Part shown: piece after piece, positions 1 to 9,291 of the stretch
Position numbering within the stretch: position 1 is the stretch's first letter
Layout of the letters: every line of letters begins with the position of its first letter
DNA from: Taibaiella chishuiensis
GTDB lineage: Bacteria; Bacteroidota; Bacteroidia; Chitinophagales; Chitinophagaceae
Assembly: GCF_003014535.1 (NCBI RefSeq)
Contig: NZ_PYGD01000001.1
Span: 868,001 to 932,000 of the forward strand
Reading direction: 5' to 3'
DNA length: 64,000 nt
The notes under the pieces: generated by a model
Seen by the model: only the letters and a program-made list of their open reading frames with translations
What the model was told of the DNA's origin: nothing
Databases searched by the model: none
Position numbers and translations under genes: made by a program

Positions 1-3000
1 CTCGCGCAGCACGGTACCGGTATCGCCGTCGGCCAGTTCACGAATGCTTTTATAACGGCGTGTTTTGCCAAACTCATGCTCCAATACCCGCCTGCCGTTG
101 TTATAGATCTTCTTCAGTTCTTTTTCCTCGGGTGTCAATACGGCTGCGCTCTTTTCGGTAAGCAGCAGCTTTTCCCGGAAGGCGGCGCGGTGATGCGCCC
201 TGATATAACGGGCATTGATGCCGAGCAGGTCCTGGTAGCGGCTTTCGATATTGGCGGTTAGCTCGTCTACCAGTTGCGTGGTTAGTTTTTCTGTTGCGGC
301 ATATTGCCGGTACAATTGTTGCAGGGTGTTTTCAAGCAGCAGCAGCTCAAGGTCGTCCGGTGTTATGGCCTGCCCGCGTACGATACGTTGCAGCTCCGGG
401 TCTGCGAGGTCCAGTTGCTCGAGGTAATGCAGCAATGCAGGCAGCTGGCCCAGGTTGCCGATCAGAGCCTGTACCTGTTGCTGCAGGGTTTCGAGTATAG
501 TATCCTGTTGGCCGGTCCAGGTATACGACAGGATCTGTTCTGCTTCGGCGAGTGGCTGTGCCTTGCTGCCCAGCCGCAAAACCAGGTCGGGATGCTCTTT
601 CCAGGTTTTGATCCTTTGCCGCGATTGCTCGTCCTGGCGGGCGCGGAAGGCAGTGATCCTGGCCCAGTCGGCTTCCAGGTCCTGCAGGCCGAAGCGTTCG
701 AGCGTATCGGTTTCGGCCCCGGTATATTCGTGTTGCAGGCGGTATTCTTCCAGCAGGTTTTTAAGTACGGTGCTGTATGCCGGCGGTACCTGGTGCGCCG
801 AAAAGTTGTAATGACTACGGATTACCTTTTTAACCCTGCGCCAGGTGCCGCTCAGGAATTTGAAGAAGGAGTGCTCCAGCCGTTCAACCTGTTCCAGCGC
901 GGTTTTGAGCTCCTGCTCCGGTAAGCGCGCAGTCCAGGCCTGGTTTTGCTGCCGGGCCTCTTCCAGTTTTTTCCGGAGCTGGCCCAGTTGCCGGATACGG
1001 CTGTTGAGCTCGCGGCTCTGGCTGTCTTTTTCATCCAGCAGGCGAAGGTTATCGTTTTGTGCGAATAGCTGTAACTGCTCCGCCTCACCGATAATCTGTT
1101 TCAGGGCGGAGAGTTCCAACGCCGGTATATCGGCGCCGGTTGCGCAAAGGCCTTCCAGCAAGGCGGCAAGCTGCTGCAGTTTAAGGCCCACTTCAGAAAG
1201 CGTCAGGCGCCGGATGCGTGTGGCTGCAGTATTGAAATGCCTTGCAGGATGCTGTGCCAGGGTCGCGTAAGGACCATCCTGTTGCAACTGCGTGGTAAGT
1301 TTACGGATCATGTCGCCCGAGTCGAGCCATGCCTTGTAAGCGGGTAGCAGCGGCATATTCAGCGGGTGCTCCGTTGTTGCGGACAACGCTTCTTTTAATT
1401 GCAGCAGGCGGTTCCATAACTGGTATACCGGTTTGCCGGCGGTTTCGAAGGCATGTCCTGCAAAATGGTGGAGCTCTTCCAGCAGGCCCAGGTCGGCCTG
1501 CAGCGCGGCTATTGCGGCATAACGTTCCCGGGTTACGAGATCGGCCGGCGGCTCCTGTTCGAGATAGCGTTCGTAGGTGGCTTTCAGGTCGGCGATCATA
1601 TTCTTTTTATCGCCCTGGCTATCGTGTATGAGGCAGCACATATCGTGCAGGCCACGGCTCTGCAGGCGGTGGTACACCACTTCTACCGCCGCCATTTTTT
1701 CGCATACGAACAATACCTTTTTGCCATTGGCAATAAAGTCGGCGACCAGGTTGGTAATGGTCTGCGATTTGCCTGTGCCCGGCGGGCCCTGGATGATATA
1801 ACTTTTATGGCCGCGCGAACGTACCACGGAATGAAGCTGCGTAGGGTCGGCAGGCACAACGGTATACTGCTGGGAAAGCCCGGTGCCGTTCAGGGGTTTG
1901 TCTTCGGCTATTTTCCGTACTTCTTCAGAAAACAGCTGGTCGAAGATGTGTTGCCCGGCGCCGGTTTCGAGGGCTTCGTTATAATCGCGTACCAGCGACA
2001 TTTTACGGTAGTTAAAGTTGCCCAGTACAACATGGCAAAGGTCAAACTCCCAATGGTAGGGATTCCCGGGACCTTCGTCGAGCACATAGGTATCCTTTAC
2101 CTCGGTAAGATGGCGTGCTCCGGGCCGGGCCGGTGTATCGCCGATAATGTGTTCGAGGTAACTGTCGCCGGGGGTAATATAATTGCGGAAAAGCTGGAGT
2201 CCCAGCGGTTGAAAGTTGTCCGCATCATAACTGTAGTCGAGGTGACTGTAACGCTGCATGCCGCGTTGCCGCTGTCTGATACGCTGGGCATAAGTACTGG
2301 CGGTACGTTGGGCAATATTATGGATCAGCCGTATGCGCGGCTTATCGACCAGCGCGATACGGATGCCTTGCCGCGCCAGTAGGATCTGCTCCTGCAATAA
2401 CTGGTAAAAAGCAGTCAGGTCGGTCGTTTCGAGGTCTATACGCTCCGGCAGTTTTATGCCGTAGGTTTCGTCGAGCATATACCGCAGTATGGGGTTGATC
2501 TCGGCCTCGGTATCTTCAAACTCCAGGATATAATCGTCGTCCTTGCGCAAGCTTTTTTTCTTTTTCAGGTTGGCTGGTATCAGTACAAGCGGCGTGGATA
2601 TGCGTTCCTTTTCGTCTTCCTTTAGGTTGTACCAATGCAGGAAGGCAACGGCCAGGCGCAGCTGGCTCATGCCATATTCGTTAATGTCTTTCTGGGTTTC
2701 CAGTCTTATCTTATCGAGCGCCGGTATGCTGTAGGGATTTTCATCGGCCCGGAGGTATACATTCAGGTGCAGGTCCTGGGCCTTGCTTACCTTTTTCGAT
2801 ATGGCTTCCTGCCAGTAGAAAAGATGTTCGGGTTTTACATAGTCCAGGTTGAGCGATAAAGGGAAAGAGGCTACCGTCAGGTTCAGGAAGCGCATATTGC
2901 TTTTGAAGTAAAGCATGCGGTTGCGCCTGCTGGTGTCGAACAGCCTGCTGCGCAGTTTTTGCAGTACTACCTTACGCCGGTCGGCCAGCGGCGCATGCCG

Positions 3001-3711
3001 GTAAGCCTCGATCGTGGTCAGGTCTATCGCTTGTTCGGGGTTATAATCCCTGAAGTTTTTCAGTTTGCCGATCGCTTCCTGCAGGTCGCGGCAGCGCATA
3101 TTGCGGTCCAGTTCGGTCATTTCCTCCACCAGGTTGGCGATAGAGGGGTGCAGCCGGTTGTTGAGCTGCATCAGCGCCGTACGGTGGTATACAAATTTGC
3201 GGCAGTCTTCGGTATCATAGAGATTAAGCCCGGTGGCAACACTCGCCAGGATAAGCCCCAGCCAATAGATGTCGGTCAGTGCATCATGATGACCCAGTAC
3301 GGCCTCATAACTCCGGTAGCCGGTCAGGTATACGGGCCGGCTGATGGCCTCAGCGTCCACGTCTTCGCTTTCGAGCAATAGCGAATCTTCGATGTCGGTA
3401 TTGCCGGCGTCGGTATCGGTACGGGCTACCTTACGGCCTGTAATATGCAGCGCTTTATTACGGTCGTCGTCGAGCGCAGCCAGGGCCGCAGGGTTGTAAA
3501 CGGGGGCGAGTATAAAGGTTTCGTCGATATCCAGGCAGCCACCGGTAACCAGTAGTGTGTCGAAACGCTGCAGGGACGCCACTTTGCCGCTGGTATGAAA
3601 ACCGGCTACTTCTTCCATCAGTGGTAACATAACCGATACCAGCTGATCGTTGCCCGGGAAACCTTGTTGTATTATCGTGTCGAGATAAGTTTCAAATTGA
3701 TTACGCATCAT
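1..3711 (-). CDS. DUF4011-type superfamily 1 DNA/RNA helicase, C-terminus cut off by window edge
   Basis: An open frame of about 1,237 codons runs on the minus strand from an ATG at 3711 to the window edge with no stop, so the gene continues outside. Near residue 250 it has the DUF4011 signature FDTSRRNRMLYFK. A region compatible with the rest of DUF4011 follows, including HWYNLKEDEKERIS and LVLIPAN near residue 350. A Walker A motif, GPPGTGKSQT, lies at about residues 642-651, followed by a long helical insertion rich in Gln and Leu. That order matches DUF4011/AAA_11 helicases; the later helicase motifs are out of view. The start overlaps the stop of the upstream M48 gene as ATGA, so the two are almost certainly translationally coupled. 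The N-terminal ~220 residues match nothing I recognise. Helicases of this class occur in stress or defence loci, but a role here is inference. Confidence 0.85.
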   Translation of the reverse strand, partial: MMRNQFETYLDTIIQQGFPGNDQLVSVMLPLMEEVAGFHTSGKVASLQRFDTLLVTGGCLDIDETFILAPVYNPAALAALDDDRNKALHITGRKVARTDTDAGNTDIEDSLLLESEDVDAEAISRPVYLTGYRSYEAVLGHHDALTDIYWLGLILASVATGLNLYDTEDCRKFVYHRTALMQLNNRLHPSIANLVEEMTELDRNMRCRDLQEAIGKLKNFRDYNPEQAIDLTTIEAYRHAPLADRRKVVLQKLRSRLFDTSRRNRMLYFKSNMRFLNLTVASFPLSLNLDYVKPEHLFYWQEAISKKVSKAQDLHLNVYLRADENPYSIPALDKIRLETQKDINEYGMSQLRLAVAFLHWYNLKEDEKERISTPLVLIPANLKKKKSLRKDDDYILEFEDTEAEINPILRYMLDETYGIKLPERIDLETTDLTAFYQLLQEQILLARQGIRIALVDKPRIRLIHNIAQRTASTYAQRIRQRQRGMQRYSHLDYSYDADNFQPLGLQLFRNYITPGDSYLEHIIGDTPARPGARHLTEVKDTYVLDEGPGNPYHWEFDLCHVVLGNFNYRKMSLVRDYNEALETGAGQHIFDQLFSEEVRKIAEDKPLNGTGLSQQYTVVPADPTQLHSVVRSRGHKSYIIQGPPGTGKSQTITNLVADFIANGKKVLFVCEKMAAVEVVYHRLQSRGLHDMCCLIHDSQGDKKNMIADLKATYERYLEQEPPADLVTRERYAAIAALQADLGLLEELHHFAGHAFETAGKPVYQLWNRLLQLKEALSATTEHPLNMPLLPAYKAWLDSGDMIRKLTTQLQQDGPYATLAQHPARHFNTAATRIRRLTLSEVGLKLQQLAALLEGLCATGADIPALELSALKQIIGEAEQLQLFAQNDNLRLLDEKDSQSRELNSRIRQLGQLRKKLEEARQQNQAWTARLPEQELKTALEQVERLEHSFFKFLSGTWRRVKKVIRSHYNFSAHQVPPAYSTVLKNLLEEYRLQHEYTGAETDTLERFGLQDLEADWARITAFRARQDEQSRQRIKTWKEHPDLVLRLGSKAQPLAEAEQILSYTWTGQQDTILETLQQQVQALIGNLGQLPALLHYLEQLDLADPELQRIVRGQAITPDDLELLLLENTLQQLYRQYAATEKLTTQLVDELTANIESRYQDLLGINARYIRAHHRAAFREKLLLTEKSAAVLTPEEKELKKIYNNGRRVLEHEFGKTRRYKSIRELADGDTGTVLRE

Positions 3712-4850
3712 ACCATCCTTATTTTCTTAAATCGTTCCTTGTATTGCTTATCGCTCAGTTTAAGTTCTTTTTTCAGCACTGCTGCGAGGTTATTGCTTAT
3801 GCCTGCCGTTCCGGCCAATACAAACGCGGCTTCCAGTACGGGTTCCTCTGTTTCTTTATCGGCAAAGGCAAAGTCGGCGAGCACATAAGCCAGGTAATCC
3901 TTACAGGCAGGGCTGCTCAGGGCAGGAGGCAAGGCCTCTGCGGCGCCTGCATGCCCCGGTTTTTCGCCGGGAAAGTATTCGTTGAACAGCTGCAGGAGAC
4001 TGGGTGTGTGTAAGGCTTCATCCCGGAGCAACTGGTCGAGGCAGGTGCGGGTATACGCCGCCAGCGCCTCCTGCGCAAAAACATCGAGCAGGTGCAGGTC
4101 GGCAGGGCCTTCTATTACCGGGCGGATCTGCTCCTGCCAGCTGGCGGCATCGGTAGCCTGCAGGTCCAGGGCATAAGCGCGTATAAACATTTCGGGATGG
4201 GTTTGCTGCCCGGTTACTACGGTATCCTGCCCAAATATTTCGCGGGCCTGCCGGATATACCCTGCGGCCGAAACCTGCTCCAGGCCGGAGGCCATCTTGA
4301 CCAGTGCGGCTACGGCGGCATGACTGTCGCCGGTTACTTTAAGCGCCATACTATCGCAAAACAGTTCGGTATAGAGATCGAACAGCCTTGCCGTTTCGAG
4401 GTAAGTATTGCCCGCACCGGGTTGGCAGGACAGTGCATTCAGTATCTTATTGCTGATATTGTAATCCTCCTGGTTAAACAACAGCACATGGCCCAGTTCG
4501 TGCCCCAGTACGGCAAGTAGTTCTTCCCTGCTCAGTAGTTTAAGGGCCTGGCCCGAAAATACGATGTGGACCGCATCGGGCAGGGTGTATACTGCGGCAT
4601 TGAGGGCATCGTTGTCCATCTGCTGGTAAAGGGTGATCTGCTGCCCGATACCCAGTGCTGCTGCAGCCTCATGGGCCGCCGCATACAGGGCAGGATCCGA
4701 TTCGGGACTGAGCCGGTAGGTGGTTTTGAGCAATTCCTGCTGAACCGGGGAAGGGTCTGTGCTGCCGGCAGGGGAGGCAAAGTATTGCCAGAGCCGTGTT
4801 TTTGCCTTGAAAAAAGCAGCAACACGTTCATGGTACGATAATATTTGCAT
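3708..4850 (-). CDS. M48-family zinc metallopeptidase with possible TerB-like C-terminal domain
   Basis: This 380-residue protein has the zinc motif HELGH at residues 117-121, inside a predicted helix. The likely third zinc ligand is Glu162 in TELFCD, as in M48 (Ste24/HtpX-like) peptidases. There is no signal peptide and no membrane segment, unlike HtpX, so it is probably cytoplasmic. The last ~65 residues are helical, begin YLAYVLADFAFADKETEE, and resemble a TerB-like module; that part is tentative. The stop overlaps the start of the helicase gene by 4 bp, making a two-gene unit. The protease substrate is unknown. The family call is firm from the zinc site; the pairing suggests a shared stress or defence function, which is inference. 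Confidence 0.8.
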   Translation of the reverse strand: MQILSYHERVAAFFKAKTRLWQYFASPAGSTDPSPVQQELLKTTYRLSPESDPALYAAAHEAAAALGIGQQITLYQQMDNDALNAAVYTLPDAVHIVFSGQALKLLSREELLAVLGHELGHVLLFNQEDYNISNKILNALSCQPGAGNTYLETARLFDLYTELFCDSMALKVTGDSHAAVAALVKMASGLEQVSAAGYIRQAREIFGQDTVVTGQQTHPEMFIRAYALDLQATDAASWQEQIRPVIEGPADLHLLDVFAQEALAAYTRTCLDQLLRDEALHTPSLLQLFNEYFPGEKPGHAGAAEALPPALSSPACKDYLAYVLADFAFADKETEEPVLEAAFVLAGTAGISNNLAAVLKKELKLSDKQYKERFKKIRMV

Positions 4851-4989
4851 GGTGCAATATCAGGATTTCTTAATACAATACCGGTCCGGCTGCTATTACC
4901 CTGTCGGGAAGGGATATAACCACGGTACAAACCGCTGCCGGAAAGGATAATTAACCCAAAAATAGGAGAATTAGCCATAATGTATTTCT

Positions 4990-5032
4990 TAACTTTGCGG
5001 TTCGTTCCCTTACCCCGTAAAAGAACGAACCG
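4990..5032 (+). promoter_or_regulatory. ispG promoter and 5' leader hairpin
   Basis: TAACTTTG at 4990-4997 fits the Bacteroidota -7 consensus TAnnTTTG. No good -33 TTTG is visible. Directly after it, 4998-5007 and 5023-5032 form a perfect 10-bp inverted repeat (CGGTTCGTTC / GAACGAACCG) with a 15-nt loop. It would sit at or near the 5' end of the ispG transcript. It lacks a T tract, so it is not an obvious terminator and may stabilise the mRNA or regulate it. Confidence 0.55.
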
Positions 5033-5088
5033 GCCGGCAGGAATACGAATCGTGGGTCCGGCACGTTATAATCATCTCATCTGAGTAT

Positions 5089-7110
5089 ATGCAAGACTAC
5101 GCGGCGTCGCTTACGCAATATAAAAGACTTAAGACCAGGGCAGTGAATGTAGGTGGTTTGCTGATCGGCGATTTTAACCCGATCCGTTTGCAAACCATGA
5201 CCACTACCGATACCATGGATACCGAAGGTACCGTGGCACAAACCATACGTTGTATCGAAGCGGGGGCGGAACTGGTCCGCATCACGGCGCCTTCTAAAAA
5301 AGAAGCCGAGAACCTGCTCCTTATTAAAAACGAACTGAACCGCAGGGGCTATCATGTACCCCTCGTGGCCGATATACACTTTACCCCCAATGCCGCAGAG
5401 ATCGCTGCCCGTATTATCGAAAAGGTGAGGGTGAACCCGGGCAACTATGTCGACAAAAAGAAATTTGAACAGATTGACTATACCGATGCCGAATACCTCG
5501 AAGAGATCGAAAGGATCAGGGAACGGTTTACGCCCCTGGTAAAGATCTGTAAGGAATACGGTACGGCCATGCGTATCGGTACCAATCACGGTTCGCTGAG
5601 CGACCGTATTATGAGCCGCTACGGCGATACGCATATCGGCATGGTCGAAAGCGCCATGGAGTTTCTGCGTATTGCACGCGACCAGAACTACCACAACATC
5701 GTGCTGAGCATGAAGGCCAGCAACCCGCAGGTAATGGTACAGGCCTATCGCCTGCTTACCTCGACCATGTACAACGAGTTTGGCGAGTGCTACCCGCTGC
5801 ACCTGGGTGTAACGGAAGCGGGCGATGGCGAGGACGGGCGCGTTAAAAGCGCCGTGGGTATGGGGACCCTGCTGGAAGACGGTATCGGCGACACGGTACG
5901 CGTAAGCCTGACCGAGGAACCCGAACTGGAAATACCGGTATGCCGCGACCTGGTGAAACGGTATACCCATGCCTGCGACCGGGAGGAGGAGGTGCCCTTT
6001 ACCGGGAGCCCCATCGTACTGCGCAGTACGCCCACTTTTACCGTAGATAACATGGGCACCGGGCATGTGCCGGTGGTGATCGCCGACCTGAGCAAACTGC
6101 CCGAAATTACGCCGGTATCGCTCGAGCGGATCGGGTATACCTATGATGCAGCAACCGATAAATGGAGCATCAGCGATACGGCAGCCGATTATGTATTTAC
6201 CGGCAAGGAGCCGCTTGGCTTTGCCCTGCCGGGTATGCTCAAAGTAATTACCTGGCCGGCCTACTGGATGCTGGCTACGGATAAGACCAAATACTTCCCG
6301 CTGTTTAGCGATACCGAATACCTGGAGACCACCGAAAAAAGCGATACGATCAATTTCGTGATGGTCGACTGTTTTAACGAAGCAGACCGGGACAAAGACC
6401 TGGCTTACCTCGAAACGCTGGGCCGCGACAAGACCGCGGTGCTTTGCCTGAACAGCACCAATACCAATGCCATGCAAAGCGTGCGGCGCATGTACAGCGT
6501 GCTGGCCGAAAAACAAGTGGGTAACCCTACGATCCTCATGACTGGCAGCAGTTGGGCTACGGCCGATGAGCACCTGATCCATTATGCCACCGAAGCGGGC
6601 GCCCTGCTGCTCGACGGGCATGGCAACGGCGTGTGCTTCGGCATGAAGCAAGAGGCCTACGATGCCTTTGCCGCCTCCTTTTCGCAGGAAACCCTGAACG
6701 GGCGCAACTACAATACCAATACCAGCATCGAACAATTTGTCAATGCAACGGCGTTCTCTATTTTACAGGCAACCCGTACCCGCATTTCCAAAACCGAATA
6801 TATTTCCTGCCCGAGCTGCGGCCGTACCCTGTTCGACCTGCAGGAAACCACAGCCAAAATACGGAGCCGTACCCACCATTTAAAAGGCGTGAAGATCGCT
6901 ATTATGGGCTGTATCGTAAACGGGCCGGGCGAAATGGCGGATGCCGATTTTGGTTATGTAGGCAGCGGTGTGGGTAAAATAACCCTGTACAAAGGTAAAG
7001 ACGTGGTGAAAAAAGGTGTGGACAGCGAGATTGCGGTAGATGAACTGATTGCCCTGCTGAAGGAGAACGGCGCCTGGGTAGAGCCTTCCACCCAGCCGCA
7101 AACGGCCTGA
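5089..7110 (+). CDS. ispG: (E)-4-hydroxy-3-methylbut-2-enyl-diphosphate synthase, long form
   Basis: IspG (GcpE) converts MEcPP to HMBPP in the penultimate step of the MEP isoprenoid pathway, using a [4Fe-4S] cluster. The 673-residue length is that of the long form of Bacteroidota, Chlamydiae and plants, in which an extra domain is inserted between the TIM barrel and the reductase domain. The N-terminal barrel begins near VNVGGLLIGDFNPIRLQTMT and contains VADIHF. The C-terminal cluster ligands are in CPSCGRTLFDL (about residues 574 and 577) and GCIVNGPGE (about 607). The ATG at 5089 lies about 90 nt after the promoter. The gene appears monocistronic. The function is secure. Confidence 0.97.
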   Translation: MQDYAASLTQYKRLKTRAVNVGGLLIGDFNPIRLQTMTTTDTMDTEGTVAQTIRCIEAGAELVRITAPSKKEAENLLLIKNELNRRGYHVPLVADIHFTPNAAEIAARIIEKVRVNPGNYVDKKKFEQIDYTDAEYLEEIERIRERFTPLVKICKEYGTAMRIGTNHGSLSDRIMSRYGDTHIGMVESAMEFLRIARDQNYHNIVLSMKASNPQVMVQAYRLLTSTMYNEFGECYPLHLGVTEAGDGEDGRVKSAVGMGTLLEDGIGDTVRVSLTEEPELEIPVCRDLVKRYTHACDREEEVPFTGSPIVLRSTPTFTVDNMGTGHVPVVIADLSKLPEITPVSLERIGYTYDAATDKWSISDTAADYVFTGKEPLGFALPGMLKVITWPAYWMLATDKTKYFPLFSDTEYLETTEKSDTINFVMVDCFNEADRDKDLAYLETLGRDKTAVLCLNSTNTNAMQSVRRMYSVLAEKQVGNPTILMTGSSWATADEHLIHYATEAGALLLDGHGNGVCFGMKQEAYDAFAASFSQETLNGRNYNTNTSIEQFVNATAFSILQATRTRISKTEYISCPSCGRTLFDLQETTAKIRSRTHHLKGVKIAIMGCIVNGPGEMADADFGYVGSGVGKITLYKGKDVVKKGVDSEIAVDELIALLKENGAWVEPSTQPQTA

Positions 7111-7200
7111 GGACAACATTGTCGCGAATCGCGTTGTGCGTAGCGGTATAATAACTCCTTATTATTTTTTAGCGCGATCGGGCAGGCAGACCTGTTTTGT

Positions 7201-7262
7201 GCCCGCAAGGCGCAGTGGTCCGTTGCCCCGCTCAAAGGTCCTGCCGGCAACACCTTGCGGGC
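7201..7262. repeat. Nested hairpin between ispG and the SET gene
   Basis: GCCCGCAAGG at 7201-7210 pairs perfectly with CCTTGCGGGC at 7253-7262. Inside it, GTTGCC at 7222-7227 pairs with GGCAAC at 7246-7251. This gives a long two-tier hairpin with an 11-nt bulge on one side. No T tract follows on the plus strand, so a simple intrinsic terminator for ispG is unlikely. It could be a processing or stability element, or a repetitive extragenic palindrome. Confidence 0.5.
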
Positions 7263-7289
7263 AGGGTATTAATATATTATAGAAAAGAT

Positions 7290-7685
7290 ATGCAGATCAA
7301 AATCGCGCACTGTCTCTTTGTCGACGAAACACCGGGTAAAGGACGCGGTGTTTTTACCCGTGAAGATATCCCCCCAATGAAAACAATAGAAACATCGTCT
7401 GTATTGGTGATGGATGCCGCGGCAAGAAAACTGCTCGACCAGACTACCCTGCACGACTACATATTTGAGTGGGGGAGCGACGAAGACCAGTGTTGCGTGG
7501 CCTGGGGCTACATTTCCCTGTATAATCATAGCTACGAAGCCAATTGCGAATACTTTATGGACTTCGAACAGAACCTGATCACCGTAAAAACGATGCGTAA
7601 GGTATTGCAGGGCGAGGAGCTGACCATCAACTATAACGGCGACTGGAACGACAGCAAGCCGGTATGGTTCGAGACACGCGATTAA
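7290..7685 (+). CDS. SET-domain protein (putative protein-lysine methyltransferase)
   Basis: This compact 131-residue protein consists almost entirely of a SET domain. It has the N-terminal GKGRGVFTREDI (about residues 16-27), the cofactor motif NHSYEANC (about 80) and the C-terminal ELTINYNGDW (about 108). SET enzymes transfer methyl groups from S-adenosylmethionine to lysine. Short bacterial versions are widespread, but their substrates are mostly unknown. I chose the ATG at 7290 because it is preceded by a purine-rich AGAAAAG and starts directly at the domain. The open frame continues upstream to 7197, through the hairpin, but that part looks non-coding. Confidence 0.82.
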   Translation: MQIKIAHCLFVDETPGKGRGVFTREDIPPMKTIETSSVLVMDAAARKLLDQTTLHDYIFEWGSDEDQCCVAWGYISLYNHSYEANCEYFMDFEQNLITVKTMRKVLQGEELTINYNGDWNDSKPVWFETRD

Positions 7686-7699
7686 AAAATTAAGGTACC

Positions 7700-8377
7700 A
7701 TGTATATGATAAGGAAAACCGCATTACTGTTATTGTTGTCCGGCTGTCTGGCCCAATCTGCACAGGCCCGGCTGGACGACGAGGCGAAAGAAATGCCGCA
7801 GCCTGCTGCCCCGGAGGCCGATGCAGGCGCTAACGTAGTGCGTATCGCTCCCCTCACGGCGATGGATATCGGCTACGGCTTCGGGCTGAGCTACGAACGT
7901 CTTCTGGGTAGCGAACAACGGGTCGGACTTATATTCCCGGTATCGATGTTGCTGGAAAAAAGGCCGGTGCCCTCGGATGCCGGCAAGACCACCAATACTT
8001 ATTTCTACTTTACCCCGGGTGTTAAGATCTATCCTTTCGGCCAGCGCCGTATTACCTATGCCGTAGGCCCATCCCTGATGTTTGGTTACGGTGAGAATGC
8101 CGACCGCTTCGGGTATTATTTCCAGAATAATGGCACCACGGTACAGGAAGATGTACTGCTGCGGAAGTTCCGTCTGGGTTTTATCGTCAATAACTACCTC
8201 AGTTTCCGGGTTACACGGGCCCTGCAGATCGGCTTCGAAGGGGGTATCGGTATGCGTTACCTCGATCGCGAAACCTTCAACTCACCCGGCGCTTATCTCG
8301 GTTCGGAAAGGGTGCAGTTCCGCAATGGCTTTAATATTACCGGGCAGTTTTCCATGACCCTGGGTCTTAAATTTTAA
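7700..8377 (+). CDS. Outer-membrane beta-barrel protein, paralogue 1 of 3
   Basis: This 225-residue protein starts with a signal peptide ending near AQSAQA. The mature part alternates aromatic and glycine residues and ends in F (TLGLKF), typical of an outer-membrane barrel. It shares with the next two genes the blocks AMDIGYGFGLSYERLLG, FTPGVKIYPFGQRR and YAVGPSLMFGYG. These three genes clearly arose by tandem duplication. The barrel type resembles small DUF3575-like or OmpW-size proteins. No enzymatic motif is visible and the cargo is unknown. The ATG at 7700 is followed closely by a second in-frame ATG (7706), which may be the true start. Confidence 0.75.
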   Translation: MYMIRKTALLLLLSGCLAQSAQARLDDEAKEMPQPAAPEADAGANVVRIAPLTAMDIGYGFGLSYERLLGSEQRVGLIFPVSMLLEKRPVPSDAGKTTNTYFYFTPGVKIYPFGQRRITYAVGPSLMFGYGENADRFGYYFQNNGTTVQEDVLLRKFRLGFIVNNYLSFRVTRALQIGFEGGIGMRYLDRETFNSPGAYLGSERVQFRNGFNITGQFSMTLGLKF

Positions 8378-8444
8378 AATAATAAGGTTACGGTAGCTGC
8401 CGTTAACCCTAATACTACATCTGCCAAACCAGAAAAATATCTTT

Positions 8445-9179
8445 ATGATGCGAAAGATTGCATTAGCCCTTGTATGTTGTTGCCTGCTTAGTACTTCCCT
8501 GTTGGCGCAAAACCGCGACTTCCGGCGTGAAAGAGAAGAGCTTGACCGTGCCGAACGCGCCGAAAAACGCCGCTTAAAAAGAGAAGGGTATATGGGCCGC
8601 CCCAAAGTGGACTATGGTTCCAATATCCTGCGCCTGTCGCCGATAACGGCTATGGATATCGGCGTGGGGTTCGGCCTTAGCTACGAGCGCATTTTCGGCC
8701 AGGAGCAAATGATCGGTATCGTAATACCGGCTGCACTGATCCTGCAGGATAAAGCAGACGGCTATAATCCGATCAACGGCACTTATAATAACGACGTGCG
8801 TTATAACGCCTATTTTTATTTTACACCCGGTCTTAAGATCTATCCTTTTGGCCAACGCCGGGTAACCTATGCCGTAGGCCCCAGCCTTATGTTTATGTAT
8901 GGCGGTGGTAAAGAATGGGTGAGCGATTACGACTCCAATACCGGGGTGACCACGTTCCGCGAATCGGAAATGACCCGCACCCGTTTCGGTATGCTGGTCA
9001 ATAACTACGTTAATTTCCAGATCACACCGGCCTTTAACCTGGGGCTCGAACTGGGTCTGGGTATGCGCTATTACGATAAAGAAAGCCGTACCAACACTTT
9101 TTATAACTATGGCGGAAGCTACAACAATGGCTTCGACGTAACCGGGCAGTTTTCGATGACCCTCGGTTACCGCTTCTGA
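8445..9179 (+). CDS. Outer-membrane beta-barrel protein, paralogue 2 of 3
   Basis: This 244-residue paralogue of the preceding gene has a signal peptide ending LLAQ. A charged linker rich in Arg and Glu (about residues 25-45) follows, then the shared barrel blocks MDIGVGFGLSYERIFG, YFTPGLKIYPFGQRR and YAVGPSLMFMYGGG. It ends in TLGYRF with a terminal aromatic residue. The basic and acidic linker is unique to this copy and could contact periplasmic partners or peptidoglycan; that is a guess. A strong terminator follows at 9199-9240, closing the paralogue 1-2 transcript. Two adjacent ATGs (8445, 8448) are possible starts. Confidence 0.75.
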   Translation: MMRKIALALVCCCLLSTSLLAQNRDFRREREELDRAERAEKRRLKREGYMGRPKVDYGSNILRLSPITAMDIGVGFGLSYERIFGQEQMIGIVIPAALILQDKADGYNPINGTYNNDVRYNAYFYFTPGLKIYPFGQRRVTYAVGPSLMFMYGGGKEWVSDYDSNTGVTTFRESEMTRTRFGMLVNNYVNFQITPAFNLGLELGLGMRYYDKESRTNTFYNYGGSYNNGFDVTGQFSMTLGYRF

Positions 9180-9198
9180 CCGGCTGCGATACCGGATT

Positions 9199-9240
9199 AA
9201 AACGGCATCCCTGTATTTTTACAGGAATGCCGTTTTTTTT
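9199..9240 (+). terminator. Intrinsic terminator after paralogue 2
   Basis: AAAACGGCAT pairs with ATGCCGTTTT, with an inner CCTGT/ACAGG stem and a run of eight T. It separates the first two outer-membrane paralogues from the third. Confidence 0.9.
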
Positions 9241-9291
9241 ATACGATTTAAAATGAACATGCGTTAGATATGCAGCAACCCTATCCTGTAT

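Noticed and set aside
76-3381. Several plus-strand open frames of 60-309 codons at the left end
   Set aside because: They lie opposite the DUF4011 helicase frame, whose translation has recognisable motifs over its whole length. Their products have no domain, signal peptide or sensible composition.
5077-6735. A 552-codon minus-strand frame opposite ispG
   Set aside because: It is a shadow of the ispG codons. The IspG protein is complete and recognisable, and the antisense product is rich in His/Gly with no family features.
7201-7262. Nested hairpin as a tRNA or riboswitch
   Set aside because: It has no cloverleaf, no anticodon arm and no known aptamer sequence; it is listed only as a structure.
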